A stretch of DNA of 64,000 bases, from positions 868,001 to 932,000 of the forward strand of contig NZ_CP087106.1 of assembly GCF_028583545.1 (NCBI RefSeq), given 5' to 3'. Numbering within the stretch: position 1 is the first letter of the stretch; the number at the start of each line of letters is the position of its first letter. Made by a program: the position numbers and the translations under genes. The stretch is from Methylobacterium sp. NMS14P (GTDB lineage Bacteria; Pseudomonadota; Alphaproteobacteria; Rhizobiales; Beijerinckiaceae). Below are positions 1 to 8,133 of the stretch, in pieces. The notes under the pieces are model-generated. The model made no database searches, was not told the DNA's origin, and saw nothing but the letters and a program-made list of their open reading frames with translations.

Positions 1-659
1 CCATCGAGGAGCGGCTCGCGGCCCTGGCGCGGACGGGGCTCGACCTGTCGGAGCGCGAGGCCGCGCAGCTGCGCGTGGACACCGATCTGCGGGCCGCGGC
101 CCAGACGCGCCTCGACGCGGCCGAGCGCGGCCAGGAACTGCGCGTCTTCGGCTACCGCCTCGCCCTGACCCTGCCGCTGCTGGCCCTCGCCGGATGGCTC
201 CTGCTCAAGCGCCGCCGCACCCGCAACTGGCCGTTCGTGTGGGGCTTCGCCTTCGCGGCGGCCTTCGCGTTCTTCGTCGAGCTCGTGCCCTACATGCCGA
301 GCTACGGCGGCTACGTGCAGTACGGCGTCGGCGTGATCGTCACGCTGGTCGCGGGCCGCGCGGCGATCAACGCGCTGCACGCCTACCGTGCCCGGCAGGC
401 CCTGGTGGAGGCGCGCCCGGACGCCGAGCGGCGGACCGAGATCGCCACCGACCAGGCGCTGGCGCGCCTCGCCAAGAAGGCGTGCCCCGGCTGCGAGCGG
501 CCGATCGCCCTCGACGACGCGAGCACGAACTTCTGCCCCCATTGCGGCCTCGGCATCTTCGCGCACTGCCCGTCCTGCGCGCAGCGCAAGAGCACCTTCG
601 AGCGCTTCTGCCGGGCCTGCGGCACCCGGAGCCCGGATCTCGCGAGCGAGGTGCCCTGA
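1..659 (+). CDS. Membrane protein with two C-terminal zinc ribbons (5' end outside window)
   Basis: The reading frame is open from the left edge (first complete codon at base 3), so the N terminus lies outside the window; a GTG at 75 is an internal candidate start only. The visible part starts with a charged, probably coiled segment. Hydrophobic stretches follow at about residues 27-45, 53-73 and 82-98 (counting from the GTG). The cytosolic tail then carries two four-cysteine ribbons: C137/C140 with C154/C157, and C165/C168 with C179/C182. Such double zinc ribbons are usually structural or protein-binding rather than catalytic. No catalytic motif is visible, so the role is unknown. The gene converges on the dehydrogenase downstream, with a strong hairpin between them. 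Confidence 0.7.
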   Translation, partial: IEERLAALARTGLDLSEREAAQLRVDTDLRAAAQTRLDAAERGQELRVFGYRLALTLPLLALAGWLLLKRRRTRNWPFVWGFAFAAAFAFFVELVPYMPSYGGYVQYGVGVIVTLVAGRAAINALHAYRARQALVEARPDAERRTEIATDQALARLAKKACPGCERPIALDDASTNFCPHCGLGIFAHCPSCAQRKSTFERFCRACGTRSPDLASEVP

Positions 660-678
660 GGCCGCCCCGGCCTTCGGG

Positions 679-708
679 CCGGGCCGGAGCCCGACGGCTC
701 CGGCCCGG
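679..708. terminator. Strong hairpin between convergent genes, possible bidirectional terminator
   Basis: A perfect 13-bp stem (arms 679-691 and 696-708) closes on the tetraloop CGAC. It lies 20 bp after the zinc-ribbon gene stop and 6 bp before the stop of the convergent dehydrogenase gene. There is no T-run, so intrinsic termination is inferred from position and stem strength. A second, smaller hairpin (about 666-682, loop TTCG) overlaps its left arm and could compete with it. Confidence 0.5.
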
Positions 709-714
709 GACCCC

Positions 715-1794
715 TCAGGCGTTGTCGCCCCGGATCGCCGCGATGACCGCGTCGGTGACCTGACGGGTCGTCGCCTTGCCGCCGAGGTCCGGCGTGTGCA
801 GGTTCGGATCCGCGGTGACCCGCTCGACCGCGCGCATCAGCCGGTCGGCCGCCGGCTTCTCGCCGAGGTGCTCCAGCATCTGGCACGCGGTCCAGAAGGT
901 CGCGACCGGGTTGGCGATGCCCTTTCCGGTGATGTCGAACGCCGAGCCGTGGATCGGCTCGAACATCGACGGGAACGTCCGCTCCGGGTTGATGTTGGCG
1001 GTCGGCGCGATGCCGAGCGACCCGGCGAGCGCCGCCGCGAGGTCCGACAGGATGTCGGCGTGCAGGTTCGTCGCCACGATCGTGTCGAGGGTCTCGGGCT
1101 TCGTCACCATGCGCATCGTCATGGCGTCGACCAGCATCTTGTCCCAGGTCACGTCCGGGAAGTCCTTCGCGACCGCGGCGGCGATCTCGTCCCACATCAC
1201 CATGGCGTGGCGCTGGGCGTTCGACTTGGTGACGACGGTGAGCAGCTTGCGCGGGCGGGATCGGGCGAGCTCGAAGGCGTAGCGGATGATCCGGTCGACG
1301 CCCGAGCGAGTCATCATCGAGACGTCGGTGGCGACCTCGTTGGGATGGCCCTGGTGGACCCGGCCGCCGACGCCCGCGTACTCGCCCTCCGAGTTCTCGC
1401 GCACGATCACCCAGTCGAGCTCCGGACCCGAGACGCCGCGCAGCGGGCTGGTGATGCCCGGCAGGATCCGGGTCGGGCGGACATTGGCGTACTGGTCGAA
1501 GGGCTGGCAGATCGCGAGGCGCAGGCCCCAGAGGGTGATGTGGTCGGGCACGTCCGGCGCGCCCACAGCGCCGAAGAAGATCGCGTCGTGGTTCCGGATC
1601 TGCTCGCGGCCGTCGGCCGGCATCATCACGCCGTGCGTCTTGTAGTAGTCCGAGCCCCAGTCGAAATGGTCGAACCGGAAGGCGAAGGAGCCGGTCTTCT
1701 CGGCCAGCGCGTCGAGCACCTCGATGCCGGCGGCGATGACCTCGACGCCGATGCCGTCCGCCGGAATGGCCGCGATGGTGTAGGTCTTCGTCAT
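715..1794 (-). CDS. ttuC: Tartrate / D-malate dehydrogenase (isopropylmalate dehydrogenase family)
   Basis: 359-residue NAD- and divalent-metal-dependent beta-hydroxyacid oxidative decarboxylase. Family marks visible in order: ADGIG near the N terminus, ENSEGEYAGVGG, KSNAQRHAM, the metal-binding NLHADILSD segment, and the cofactor loop EPIHGSAFDITGKGIANP. The length matches TtuC/DmlA enzymes, which act on tartrate and D-malate; IPM dehydrogenase proper is less likely given the context. The start is set by a GGAGA ribosome-binding site upstream of the ATG at 1794. It lies 50 bp downstream of an MFS transporter gene in the same direction, with a divergent GntR regulator beyond, which looks like a dedicated hydroxy-acid uptake and oxidation unit. 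The exact substrate cannot be told from sequence. Confidence 0.85.
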   Translation of the reverse strand: MTKTYTIAAIPADGIGVEVIAAGIEVLDALAEKTGSFAFRFDHFDWGSDYYKTHGVMMPADGREQIRNHDAIFFGAVGAPDVPDHITLWGLRLAICQPFDQYANVRPTRILPGITSPLRGVSGPELDWVIVRENSEGEYAGVGGRVHQGHPNEVATDVSMMTRSGVDRIIRYAFELARSRPRKLLTVVTKSNAQRHAMVMWDEIAAAVAKDFPDVTWDKMLVDAMTMRMVTKPETLDTIVATNLHADILSDLAAALAGSLGIAPTANINPERTFPSMFEPIHGSAFDITGKGIANPVATFWTACQMLEHLGEKPAADRLMRAVERVTADPNLHTPDLGGKATTRQVTDAVIAAIRGDNA

Positions 1795-1844
1795 GGGATG
1801 TCTCCGTGAGGGTCTTCGAGGGACCGTGAGGGTCTGCGGGAAGT

Positions 1845-3143
1845 CTAGCGCGTGACGGCGGTCGCGGGCTCGGCGCGCCGCCCGGCCCGGGCGACCGCCA
1901 GCGTCAGGATCGCCGACAGGACCAGCAGGCCGGCCACGAACATCAGGCCGCCCGCGAAGCTGCCGGTGCGGTCCTTGATCCAGCCGATCACCCAGGGGCC
2001 GACGAAGCCGCCGAGATTGCCGATCGCGTTGATCGTCGCGATGCCCACCGCGGCGGCCGGCCCGGACAGGAACAGGGTCGGCATCGCCCAGAGCGGCGGC
2101 TTGGCGGCGCTGATCCCGACATTGACGAGGCTGAGCGCGGCGACGACCGCGAGGACCGAGGCCGCGCCCCCGGCCAGCACCAGGCCCAGGGCCGCCGCGA
2201 GGCAGGCGATGACGACGTGCCACGTGCGCTCGCCCGTCCGGTCGGAATGGCGCGCCCACAGGACCATCGCGACGACCGCGACTGTGGGCGGCACCGCGTT
2301 GAGCAGGCCGACCGTCATCGTCGAGAGGCCGAGCCCCTTGATGATCTGCGGCGCCCAGATGCCCAGCGTGTAGAGGCCCGCCGAGGTGCCGAAGTAGATG
2401 AGCGCCAGCGCCAGGACGCGCGCGTCCGCGAGGCCGCTCAGCAGGTTGTGGCGGGCGGTCGCCTGCTTGCGGGCGCGCTCCGTCTCCATCTCGGCGACGA
2501 GCCAGGCCCGCTGGTCGTCGGCGAGCCAAGCCGCCTTCTCGGGCCGGTCGGTCAGGTAGTACAGGACGGCGATCCCGAGGATCACGGCGGGCACGGCCTC
2601 GATGAGGAACATCCACTGCCAACCGTGCAGGCCGAGGAGGCCTTCCAGTTCCAGCAGAAGGCTCGACAGCGGTGAGCCGAGCAGCACCGAGATCGGGGCG
2701 GCCGCCATGAACAGCGACACCACCGCGGCGCGGTAGCGGGCCGGGAACCAGTAGCTCAGGTAGAGGATGATCCCGGGAAAGAAGCCCGCCTCGGCGGCCC
2801 CGAGCAGGAAGCGCAGGACGTAGAAGCTCGTCTCGCCCGCGATGAAGGCGAAGGCCCCGGAGATGAAGCCCCAGGTGATCATCACCCGGGCGATCCAGAG
2901 ACGCGCGCCGACCTTGTCGAGGATGATGTTCGAGGGGACCTCGAACAGGAAGTATCCGAAGAAGAAGACGCCGGCCCCGAAGCCGAAGACTGTCGACGAG
3001 AACCCGAGATCCTTGTTCATCGTCAGAGCCGCGAAGCCGATGTTCACGCGGTCGATGAAGGCGACGAAGTACAGGAGACAGATGAAGGGAACCAGCCGCC
3101 ACGCCACGCGGCGCATGGTGACCTGCTCGAGTGAGCCGTCCAT
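1845..3143 (-). CDS. MFS transporter, anion:cation symporter type (tartrate/hydroxy-acid uptake)
   Basis: 432-residue integral membrane protein with about 12 hydrophobic segments in two sixes separated by a charged loop, as in the ACS family (TtuB, phthalate and glucarate transporters). The N terminus RLVPFICLLYFVAFIDRVNIG is the typical ACS first helix, with an Asp-Arg pair in helix 1. An upstream in-frame start at 3356 exists but would add a non-hydrophobic Arg-rich leader. The ATG at 3143 follows a good GGGAGGATCC ribosome-binding site and gives the family length, so it is preferred. The dehydrogenase gene follows 50 bp downstream, consistent with one operon that imports and oxidises a dicarboxylic hydroxy-acid. 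Substrate assignment is by neighbourhood only. Confidence 0.85.
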   Translation of the reverse strand: MDGSLEQVTMRRVAWRLVPFICLLYFVAFIDRVNIGFAALTMNKDLGFSSTVFGFGAGVFFFGYFLFEVPSNIILDKVGARLWIARVMITWGFISGAFAFIAGETSFYVLRFLLGAAEAGFFPGIILYLSYWFPARYRAAVVSLFMAAAPISVLLGSPLSSLLLELEGLLGLHGWQWMFLIEAVPAVILGIAVLYYLTDRPEKAAWLADDQRAWLVAEMETERARKQATARHNLLSGLADARVLALALIYFGTSAGLYTLGIWAPQIIKGLGLSTMTVGLLNAVPPTVAVVAMVLWARHSDRTGERTWHVVIACLAAALGLVLAGGAASVLAVVAALSLVNVGISAAKPPLWAMPTLFLSGPAAAVGIATINAIGNLGGFVGPWVIGWIKDRTGSFAGGLMFVAGLLVLSAILTLAVARAGRRAEPATAVTR

Positions 3144-3170
3144 CGGATCCTCCCGCTGCCGGGCGCGTCC

Positions 3171-3209
3171 CGTATCTTGCGCGCCATCTTCCATGCAAGC
3201 TTGAATACG
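3171..3209. promoter_or_regulatory. Divergent promoter region with imperfect dyad, possible GntR operator
   Basis: The 151-bp gap between the MFS gene and the divergent GntR gene is less GC-rich than its surroundings. It contains an interrupted dyad: CGTAT with CTTGC on the left, GCAAG with ATACG on the right. FCD-type GntR proteins usually bind short dyads in such gaps and control the divergent operon. Assignment as the operator is inference. Confidence 0.3.
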
Positions 3210-3294
3210 GCTAAATCCGACGGAGCGGCGTGTCAACGCCCGTTCCGCACCGGCCACCGTCGGTGGTAGGGCTGGGAGGTCGGGGAGGACGGCG

Positions 3295-4014
3295 ATGGCG
3301 CGGGCGCAGGCCAGCAAGGACCGGGACGGGCAGGCGGGCGGGGACGAGAAGCGCACCTCCCTCGTCGACGACGCCTACGCGGCGATGCGGGCCGCGATCC
3401 GCGACGCCAGCTTCGCCCCGGGCTATCAGGCCTCCGAGCAGGAGATCGCGCTGCGCCTCGGCATGAGCCGGACCCCCGTCCACGAGGCGGCGATCCGCCT
3501 GCAGGAGGACGGGCTGGTCCGCGTCCTGCCGCGGAAGGGCATCCTGATCCTCGCGCTCGCGCCCGACGACATGCGGGAGATCTACGACGTCATCATCGCC
3601 ATGGAGGGACGCGCGGCCGAACTGGTGGCCGCGCTGCCGGACAGCGCGCGGCTGGCCGCCGCGCAGGCGCTGGAGACCCAGACCGACGCGATGGCGGAGG
3701 CGCACGCGGGCGGCGACCTGCAGGCCTGGGGACAGGCGGACGGCGCGTTCCACGCCGCGCTGATCGAGCATGCCCGGAACGGGCGCATGAGCCGGATCGT
3801 GCAGGCCATCAACGACCAGTCGCATCGGGCCCGGATGCTGACGCTCAACCTCCGCCGGGGGCTGGATGCCTCGATCGCCGAGCATCGGCGGATCGCCGAG
3901 GCCGTCCGCGCGGGCGACGCCGCCGGGGCCCTCGACGCCGCCCGCCAGCATCGCATCCGGGCACGGGACGCGCTGCTGCCGCTCCTGAGCAGCTACGGCC
4001 TCAAGCACCTGTAG
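3295..4014 (+). CDS. GntR-family transcriptional regulator, FadR/FCD subfamily
   Basis: 239 residues. The N-terminal winged helix (about 22-90) has the GntR signature in which the recognition segment runs LRLGMSRTPVHEAAIRLQ. The C-terminal all-helical FCD effector domain (about 95-225) keeps the His/Asp-rich metal and ligand pocket pattern, for example FHAALIEHA and later SIAEHRRIAEA. It is transcribed away from the MFS/dehydrogenase pair and is the obvious candidate to control that operon in response to its hydroxy-acid substrate. The ATG at 3295 is preceded by a GGGAGG-rich stretch. A weak hairpin (about 4021-4036) follows the stop. Confidence 0.85.
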   Translation: MARAQASKDRDGQAGGDEKRTSLVDDAYAAMRAAIRDASFAPGYQASEQEIALRLGMSRTPVHEAAIRLQEDGLVRVLPRKGILILALAPDDMREIYDVIIAMEGRAAELVAALPDSARLAAAQALETQTDAMAEAHAGGDLQAWGQADGAFHAALIEHARNGRMSRIVQAINDQSHRARMLTLNLRRGLDASIAEHRRIAEAVRAGDAAGALDAARQHRIRARDALLPLLSSYGLKHL

Positions 4015-4030
4015 AACCGGCGAGCCATCC

Positions 4031-4078
4031 GGCTCGGGGTCCGGCTCGGTGTCTGGCTCGGGGTCCGGCTCCGGTCGT
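4031..4078. repeat. Four tandem 12-bp units (GGCTCGGGGTCC type)
   Basis: Four consecutive 12-bp units: GGCTCGGGGTCC, GGCTCGGTGTCT, GGCTCGGGGTCC and the decayed GGCTCCGGTCGT. They directly abut the candidate response-regulator box at 4078. The array sits between the GntR gene and the two-component operon and is probably a slippage product. Confidence 0.75.
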
Positions 4079-4093
4079 GTAACGTTTTGTGAC
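4078..4093. promoter_or_regulatory. Candidate response-regulator box: TGTAAC and TGTGAC spaced 10 bp
   Basis: TGTAAC (4078-4083) and TGTGAC (4088-4093) are direct repeats exactly one helical turn apart, 50 bp before the response-regulator start codon. OmpR/PhoB proteins bind tandem half-sites of this geometry as head-to-tail dimers. The same motif in the opposite orientation occurs at 6282-6297. Autoregulation is inferred. Confidence 0.45.
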
Positions 4094-4143
4094 ACCGTGC
4101 AGTTTCGCGTTGCCGTGCCGTCGGCCGCCCCTATGCTCGCCCC

Positions 4144-4878
4144 ATGCACGAGGGCACCACCATCGCCATCGTCGAGGACGATCCCGACATCCGCGCCCTG
4201 CTCGCCGGCTACCTGGAGGGCGAGGGGTTCCGCGCCGTCGCCCTCGACGGGGGGGCGGCCCTCGACCGCCTGCTCGCGGCGGGCCCCGCGCCGGACCTCG
4301 TCGTCCTCGACTGGATGCTGCCCGGCGAGGACGGCCTCTCCATCTGCCGCCGCCTGCGCGAATCGGGCGGCCCGCCCATCGTGATGCTGACCGCCAAGGA
4401 CGAGGACATCGACCGGGTCCTCGGGCTGGAGATGGGCGCCGACGACTACGTCTCGAAGCCGTTCAACCCGCGGGTCCTGCTGGCCCGGATCCGCGCGGTT
4501 CTGCGACGGGTCCACGGCGCCGGCGGCCAGCCCGCCGAGGCCGCGAGCGAGCGGCTGAGCGTCGCCGACCTCGTCGTCGATCTCGCGGCCCGCACGGTGC
4601 TCACCGGCGATCCCGCCGCCGAGATCCCGCTGACGAGCGCCGAGTACGACCTGCTCCACTGCTTCGTCACCCGGCCGCAGCGGGTGCTCTCGCGCGACCA
4701 GCTCCTCGACTGGACCCGCGGCCGGACCGCCGACGCCTTCGACCGCACCATCGACGTTCAGGTCAGCCGCCTGCGGCACAAGCTCGACGCCTCGGGCAGC
4801 CAGGCCGCGGCCCTGCTCAAGACCGTGCGCAACGCCGGCTACATCCTGGCCGCCCCGGTCCGCCCCGGAACGCCGTGA
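4144..4878 (+). CDS. OmpR/PhoB-family response regulator
   Basis: 244 residues. The receiver domain spans about 1-120 with the acidic pair E11/D12, phospho-acceptor D56 in VVLDWMLPGEDG, T83 and K105 in the DDYVSKPF loop. The C-terminal winged-helix DNA-binding domain spans about 135-238, with DRTIDVQVSRLRHKL as recognition helix and the wing ending TVRNAGYIL. The stop codon overlaps the start of the sensor kinase (TGATG), so the two are translationally coupled cognate partners. A tandem half-site lies 50 bp upstream and a matching one precedes the secreted-protein genes after the kinase. The signal is unknown; OmpR/EnvZ-type pairs often sense envelope or osmotic change. Confidence 0.9.
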   Translation: MHEGTTIAIVEDDPDIRALLAGYLEGEGFRAVALDGGAALDRLLAAGPAPDLVVLDWMLPGEDGLSICRRLRESGGPPIVMLTAKDEDIDRVLGLEMGADDYVSKPFNPRVLLARIRAVLRRVHGAGGQPAEAASERLSVADLVVDLAARTVLTGDPAAEIPLTSAEYDLLHCFVTRPQRVLSRDQLLDWTRGRTADAFDRTIDVQVSRLRHKLDASGSQAAALLKTVRNAGYILAAPVRPGTP

Positions 4879-6251
4879 TGGGCCGTGTCGGGCTCCTCGG
4901 GCGCATCATGCTGCTCCTGCTGGGCGCCCTCTCCCTGCTCGTCCTCGCCACGGTCGCCCTGGATCACTGGCAGCGCCGGGAGGAGCGGTGGCCCTCCGGC
5001 TCGCGCTTCCCGCGCGTCGACCAGGCCGCCAGCATCATGACGCTGCTGCGCGACGCGGATCCCGCCCAGAGGCCGGCCATCCTGAGGGCGGTGAGCGGCG
5101 AGGTGCTGCGGGCGGAGATCGTCGACGCGCCGCCGGAGACGGCCGACCTGATCCGCGAGCCCCGCCTCGAAACCCGGCTGCGCCGGATGACGGCCGAGCC
5201 GGCCGACCGCGTCCAAGCCTTCACCGACGCCGCCCTGCTGCGCCGCGGCGTCGATCCGGCCAACATCGACCAGGCGGAGCGCACCGGACCGGTCGGGCGC
5301 CTCGCCGTGGCGACCTACCGGCTGCCCGACGGCCGGTACGCGGTGATCACGGCGGCCCAGCACCACCGCTCGCTCATGCCGTGGCTGTTCGGCCAGCCGC
5401 TGAGCCTCTGGGTGGCGGTGCTCGGCGCCGCGGCGGCGGGTCTCGTCCTGGTCGGCACGCGCCACGAACTCGCGCCGCTGCGGCGCCTGACCGACGCGGT
5501 CTCCCGGTTCGACGGCCGCGCCCCCGAGCGGGTGAGCGCCCCCCGGGGGGCGCCCGAGATCCGGCGCCTCGCCCAGGCGGTGCAGGGCATGCAGGAGCGG
5601 ATCGCCGGCCTCATGGCCGAGCGCTCGCTCCTGATCGGCGCCATCTCGCACGACCTCAGGACCTACCTGACCCGGCTGCGCCTGCGCGCGGAGGTGGTGG
5701 CGGAGCCGATGCTCCGGGACAAGCTGGTGGCGGATCTCGACGCCATGACCGCGCTGATCGACGCGTCCCTGGGATTCGCCCGCGGCACCGCCGTCGAGGC
5801 GACCCAGGCACCGGTGGATCTCGCCGATCTCGTCGCCGTCGAGGTGGCCGAGCACGCCGCTCAGGGTGCCACGATCAGCCTCACCGGCGAGGAGGTGCGG
5901 GACGCCACGGTGGCCGGCGACGCGGTCGCCCTGCGCCGCGTCGTGGCCAACCTGATCGGGAACGCCGTCAAGTTCGGACGCTCCTCGGTGGCGGTGGCGG
6001 TGAGCCGGGCCGGGACGGTCTGCCGGATCGTCGTCGAGGATGACGGGCCGGGCATTCCCGAGGCGGAGCGGACGGCGGTGTTCAGCCCGTACTACCGCGT
6101 CGAGCGCTCGCGCAGCCGGCAGACCGGCGGGACCGGCCTGGGCCTCGCCATCAGCCGGCAAATCGCCGAGGCCCACGGCGGAACGGTGGTGGCGGAGACC
6201 GGCGCGGGCGGCGGCGCGCGGCTCGTCGTGACCCTGCCGAGCCTGTCCTGA
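4878..6251 (+). CDS. EnvZ-type sensor histidine kinase
   Basis: 457 residues. There is one N-terminal membrane segment (about 8-28), a periplasmic region of about 140 residues, a second membrane segment (about 174-194), a HAMP-like linker (about 195-247), then the H-box with phospho-acceptor H258. Catalytic boxes follow: N box NLIGNAVKFG, G1 EDDGPGIP, G2 GGTGLGLAIS. It should autophosphorylate and pass phosphate to D56 of the regulator encoded just upstream. The start is fixed by the 1-bp stop-start overlap with that gene. Odd point: the H-box reads HDLRTYLTR, so the proline usual after HDLRT is Y263. Confidence 0.9.
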   Translation: MGRVGLLGRIMLLLLGALSLLVLATVALDHWQRREERWPSGSRFPRVDQAASIMTLLRDADPAQRPAILRAVSGEVLRAEIVDAPPETADLIREPRLETRLRRMTAEPADRVQAFTDAALLRRGVDPANIDQAERTGPVGRLAVATYRLPDGRYAVITAAQHHRSLMPWLFGQPLSLWVAVLGAAAAGLVLVGTRHELAPLRRLTDAVSRFDGRAPERVSAPRGAPEIRRLAQAVQGMQERIAGLMAERSLLIGAISHDLRTYLTRLRLRAEVVAEPMLRDKLVADLDAMTALIDASLGFARGTAVEATQAPVDLADLVAVEVAEHAAQGATISLTGEEVRDATVAGDAVALRRVVANLIGNAVKFGRSSVAVAVSRAGTVCRIVVEDDGPGIPEAERTAVFSPYYRVERSRSRQTGGTGLGLAISRQIAEAHGGTVVAETGAGGGARLVVTLPSLS

Positions 6252-6281
6252 ACGCGGGCGGCAACGGGCACGCAACCGGCC

Positions 6282-6297
6282 GTTACACATCGTTACA
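6282..6297. promoter_or_regulatory. Candidate response-regulator box: two GTTACA spaced 10 bp
   Basis: GTTACA at 6282 and again at 6292, exactly 10 bp apart. It is the reverse-orientation twin of the TGTAAC/TGTGAC pair at 4078. A further GTCACA at 6313 lies 21 bp on, about two helical turns. The site stands about 135 bp before the first small secreted protein gene, suggesting that the neighbouring OmpR-type regulator controls it. Confidence 0.45.
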
Positions 6298-6432
6298 GGA
6301 CGGCGCTCCGCGGTCACATCGGGGAAGCGCGCACGGACGAACCTTCGCTCACACGCCGCGGCGGATCCTCCGCCCCGGCGGCGGCGGACGACCCCAGGCC
6401 GGACTGCCGGACCGAGCAGAAGGAGATCATCG

Positions 6433-6696
6433 ATGTTGAAGGTTCTCGCCCCGGCCGCACTCCTCGTCGGCCTCGCGGTCCCCGCCACGGCGCTGCCGCT
6501 GGTGCAGGACGCGGTCTCCGACGGCTCCGACGGCGCGCGGATCATCCAGGTCTACGGCGGCTGCGGTCCCTACGGGCATCGCGGCCCGTACGGCGGCTGC
6601 CGCACCGGCGGCCAGTGGGGCGGCTACGTTCGCGGCCGCTCGTGCCCGGCAGGCTTCCACATCGGACCCTACGGTCGCCGCTGCTGGCCGAACTGA
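6433..6696 (+). CDS. Small secreted GCG_CRPN-type glycine-rich protein
   Basis: 87 residues. A Sec signal peptide (about 1-21, cleavage after ATA or nearby) is followed by a Gly/Tyr/Cys-rich mature part with the GCGPYG start and a CPAGFHIGPYGRRCWPN end. This pattern is found in small exported proteins of Methylobacterium and relatives annotated as GCG_CRPN-domain proteins, whose function is not known. A near-perfect AAGGAG ribosome-binding site lies 8 bases before the ATG. The spaced cysteines suggest a disulfide-stabilised periplasmic or surface peptide. It follows the two-component operon and the tandem GTTACA box. Confidence 0.75.
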   Translation: MLKVLAPAALLVGLAVPATALPLVQDAVSDGSDGARIIQVYGGCGPYGHRGPYGGCRTGGQWGGYVRGRSCPAGFHIGPYGRRCWPN

Positions 6697-6780
6697 GACG
6701 CCGCGGCACCCGATCGCGTCACCCCTTCCCGGTCCGGCCCCGCGGCCGGACTCCCGTGGAGACTCCGCTGGAGTTGAGTC

Positions 6781-7101
6781 ATGATCCGCACCCTCGTCAT
6801 GCCCGTGGCGCTCGCCGCGGGGGTTCTGATGGCCGGTTCGAGCGCCGAGGCGCGCGACGGCTGCGGGCCCGGCTTTCACCGCAACGTCTACGGCTGGTGC
6901 CGGCCGAATCTCGGCTATCGGCCGCTCGTCTACGTCCCTATCTATCCGCGGGTCGGCTATCGGTGGCACTCCGGCTACCGCTACCATTGGCACCGGCGGT
7001 TCGCGTGGGGCGGCTATGGCTGGGGCGGCTTCCGCCATGCCGGCTGGCATGGGGGATGGCGCGGCGGCTGGCACCACGGCGGCTGGCACCATCGCTGGTG
7101 A
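6781..7101 (+). CDS. Second small secreted GCG_CRPN-type protein, Gly/His/Trp-rich tail
   Basis: 106 residues. The signal peptide (about 1-24, ending SSAEA) is followed by the complete GCG_CRPN head GCGPGFHRNVYGWCRPN, then a Tyr/Arg-rich spacer and a low-complexity tail of Gly, His and Trp (repeated GGWHHGG-like units). The His/Trp tail could bind metals or surfaces, but this is speculation. An upstream GGAG lies 8-9 bases before the ATG. It is a paralogue of the gene 84 bp upstream and probably shares its control. Confidence 0.75.
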   Translation: MIRTLVMPVALAAGVLMAGSSAEARDGCGPGFHRNVYGWCRPNLGYRPLVYVPIYPRVGYRWHSGYRYHWHRRFAWGGYGWGGFRHAGWHGGWRGGWHHGGWHHRW

Positions 7102-7131
7102 GCCCGCGCCGGATACGGCCGCGCCCGGCCG

Positions 7132-8118
7132 CTACGGCAGGACCAGGCCCGAGGCCGCGTAGGTCAGGGCCGCGACCAGGGCGGCGGCCGGCATCGTGAT
7201 CACCCAGGCGATCACGATGCCCTGCGCGACGTTCCAGCGGACCGCCGAGACCCGGCGCGCGGCGCCGACGCCGACGATGGCGCCCGTGATCGTGTGGGTG
7301 GTCGAGACCGGGATGCCGAAGGCCGTCGCGGCGAACAGCGTCGCGGCGCCGCCGGTCTCGGCGCAGAATCCCTGCATGGGCGACAGCCGCGTGATCTTCG
7401 ACCCCATCGTGTGGACGATGCGCCAGCCGCCCAGGAGGGTGCCGAGGGCCATGGCGGTCTGGCAGGACAGCACCACCCACAGCGGCACGTGGAAGGCCCC
7501 GCTCTCGCCGTGGGCGTAGAGCAGGGCCGCGATGATGCCCATGGTCTTCTGGGCGTCGTTGCCGCCGTGGCCGAGGGAGTAGAGCGAGGCCGAGACGAAT
7601 TGCAGGCCGCGGAACAGGCGGTCCACGGCGTGCGGCGTCGAGCGGACGAATATCCACGAGACGGCCAGCATCAGGAGCAGCCCGAGGGCGAAGCCGAGGG
7701 CCGGCGAGAGGACGATGGCGGCGCTGGTGGCGACGACGCCGGGCCAGACGATCACGCCGACCCCGGCCTTGGCGATGCCGGCGCCGAGCAGGCCGCCGAT
7801 CAGCGCGTGGGAGCTGGAGGACGGGATGCCGGCGTACCACGTGACCAGGTTCCACGTGATGGCGCCGCCGAGCGCGCCCATGATCACCCGGTCGTCCACG
7901 GTGGCGACGTCGATGATGCCGGAGCCCACCGTCCCGGCGACGTGCAGGCCGAAGACCAGGAAGGCCACGAAGTTGAAGAACGCCGCCCAGAACACGGCGT
8001 AGCGGGGCGCCAGCACCCGCGTCGACACGATGGTGGCGATGGAGTTCGCGGCGTCGTGCAGCCCGTTCAGGAAGTCGAACACCAGGGCGAGGACGATGAG
8101 GACGACGAGGAGCGTCAC
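7132..8118 (-). CDS. PiT-family inorganic phosphate transporter
   Basis: 328-residue low-affinity phosphate (metal-phosphate):H+ symporter of the inner membrane. The two PiT signature halves are visible: an N-terminal FLNGLHDAANSIATIVSTRV and a central LGHGGNDAQKTMGII, each followed by hydrophobic helices (about 9-10 in total). The start is a GTG at 8118, 15 bp after the stop of the DUF47 gene upstream on the same strand. This pairing of DUF47 plus PiT is a classic phosphate-uptake unit in which DUF47 modulates the carrier. The C-terminal 30 residues end in a hydrophobic helix, so the protein appears complete. Confidence 0.92.
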   Translation of the reverse strand: MTLLVVLIVLALVFDFLNGLHDAANSIATIVSTRVLAPRYAVFWAAFFNFVAFLVFGLHVAGTVGSGIIDVATVDDRVIMGALGGAITWNLVTWYAGIPSSSSHALIGGLLGAGIAKAGVGVIVWPGVVATSAAIVLSPALGFALGLLLMLAVSWIFVRSTPHAVDRLFRGLQFVSASLYSLGHGGNDAQKTMGIIAALLYAHGESGAFHVPLWVVLSCQTAMALGTLLGGWRIVHTMGSKITRLSPMQGFCAETGGAATLFAATAFGIPVSTTHTITGAIVGVGAARRVSAVRWNVAQGIVIAWVITMPAAALVAALTYAASGLVLP

Positions 8119-8133
8119 GCGGCGACCTGCGGC

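Noticed and set aside
715..3198. Continuous minus-strand frame through dehydrogenase and transporter as a fusion
   Set aside because: The transporter protein is in another frame with its own ribosome-binding site; the apparent extension is noise.
4031..4078. Four 12-bp repeats as a regulator-binding array
   Set aside because: Units lack dyad symmetry and the last is decayed; more likely replication slippage.
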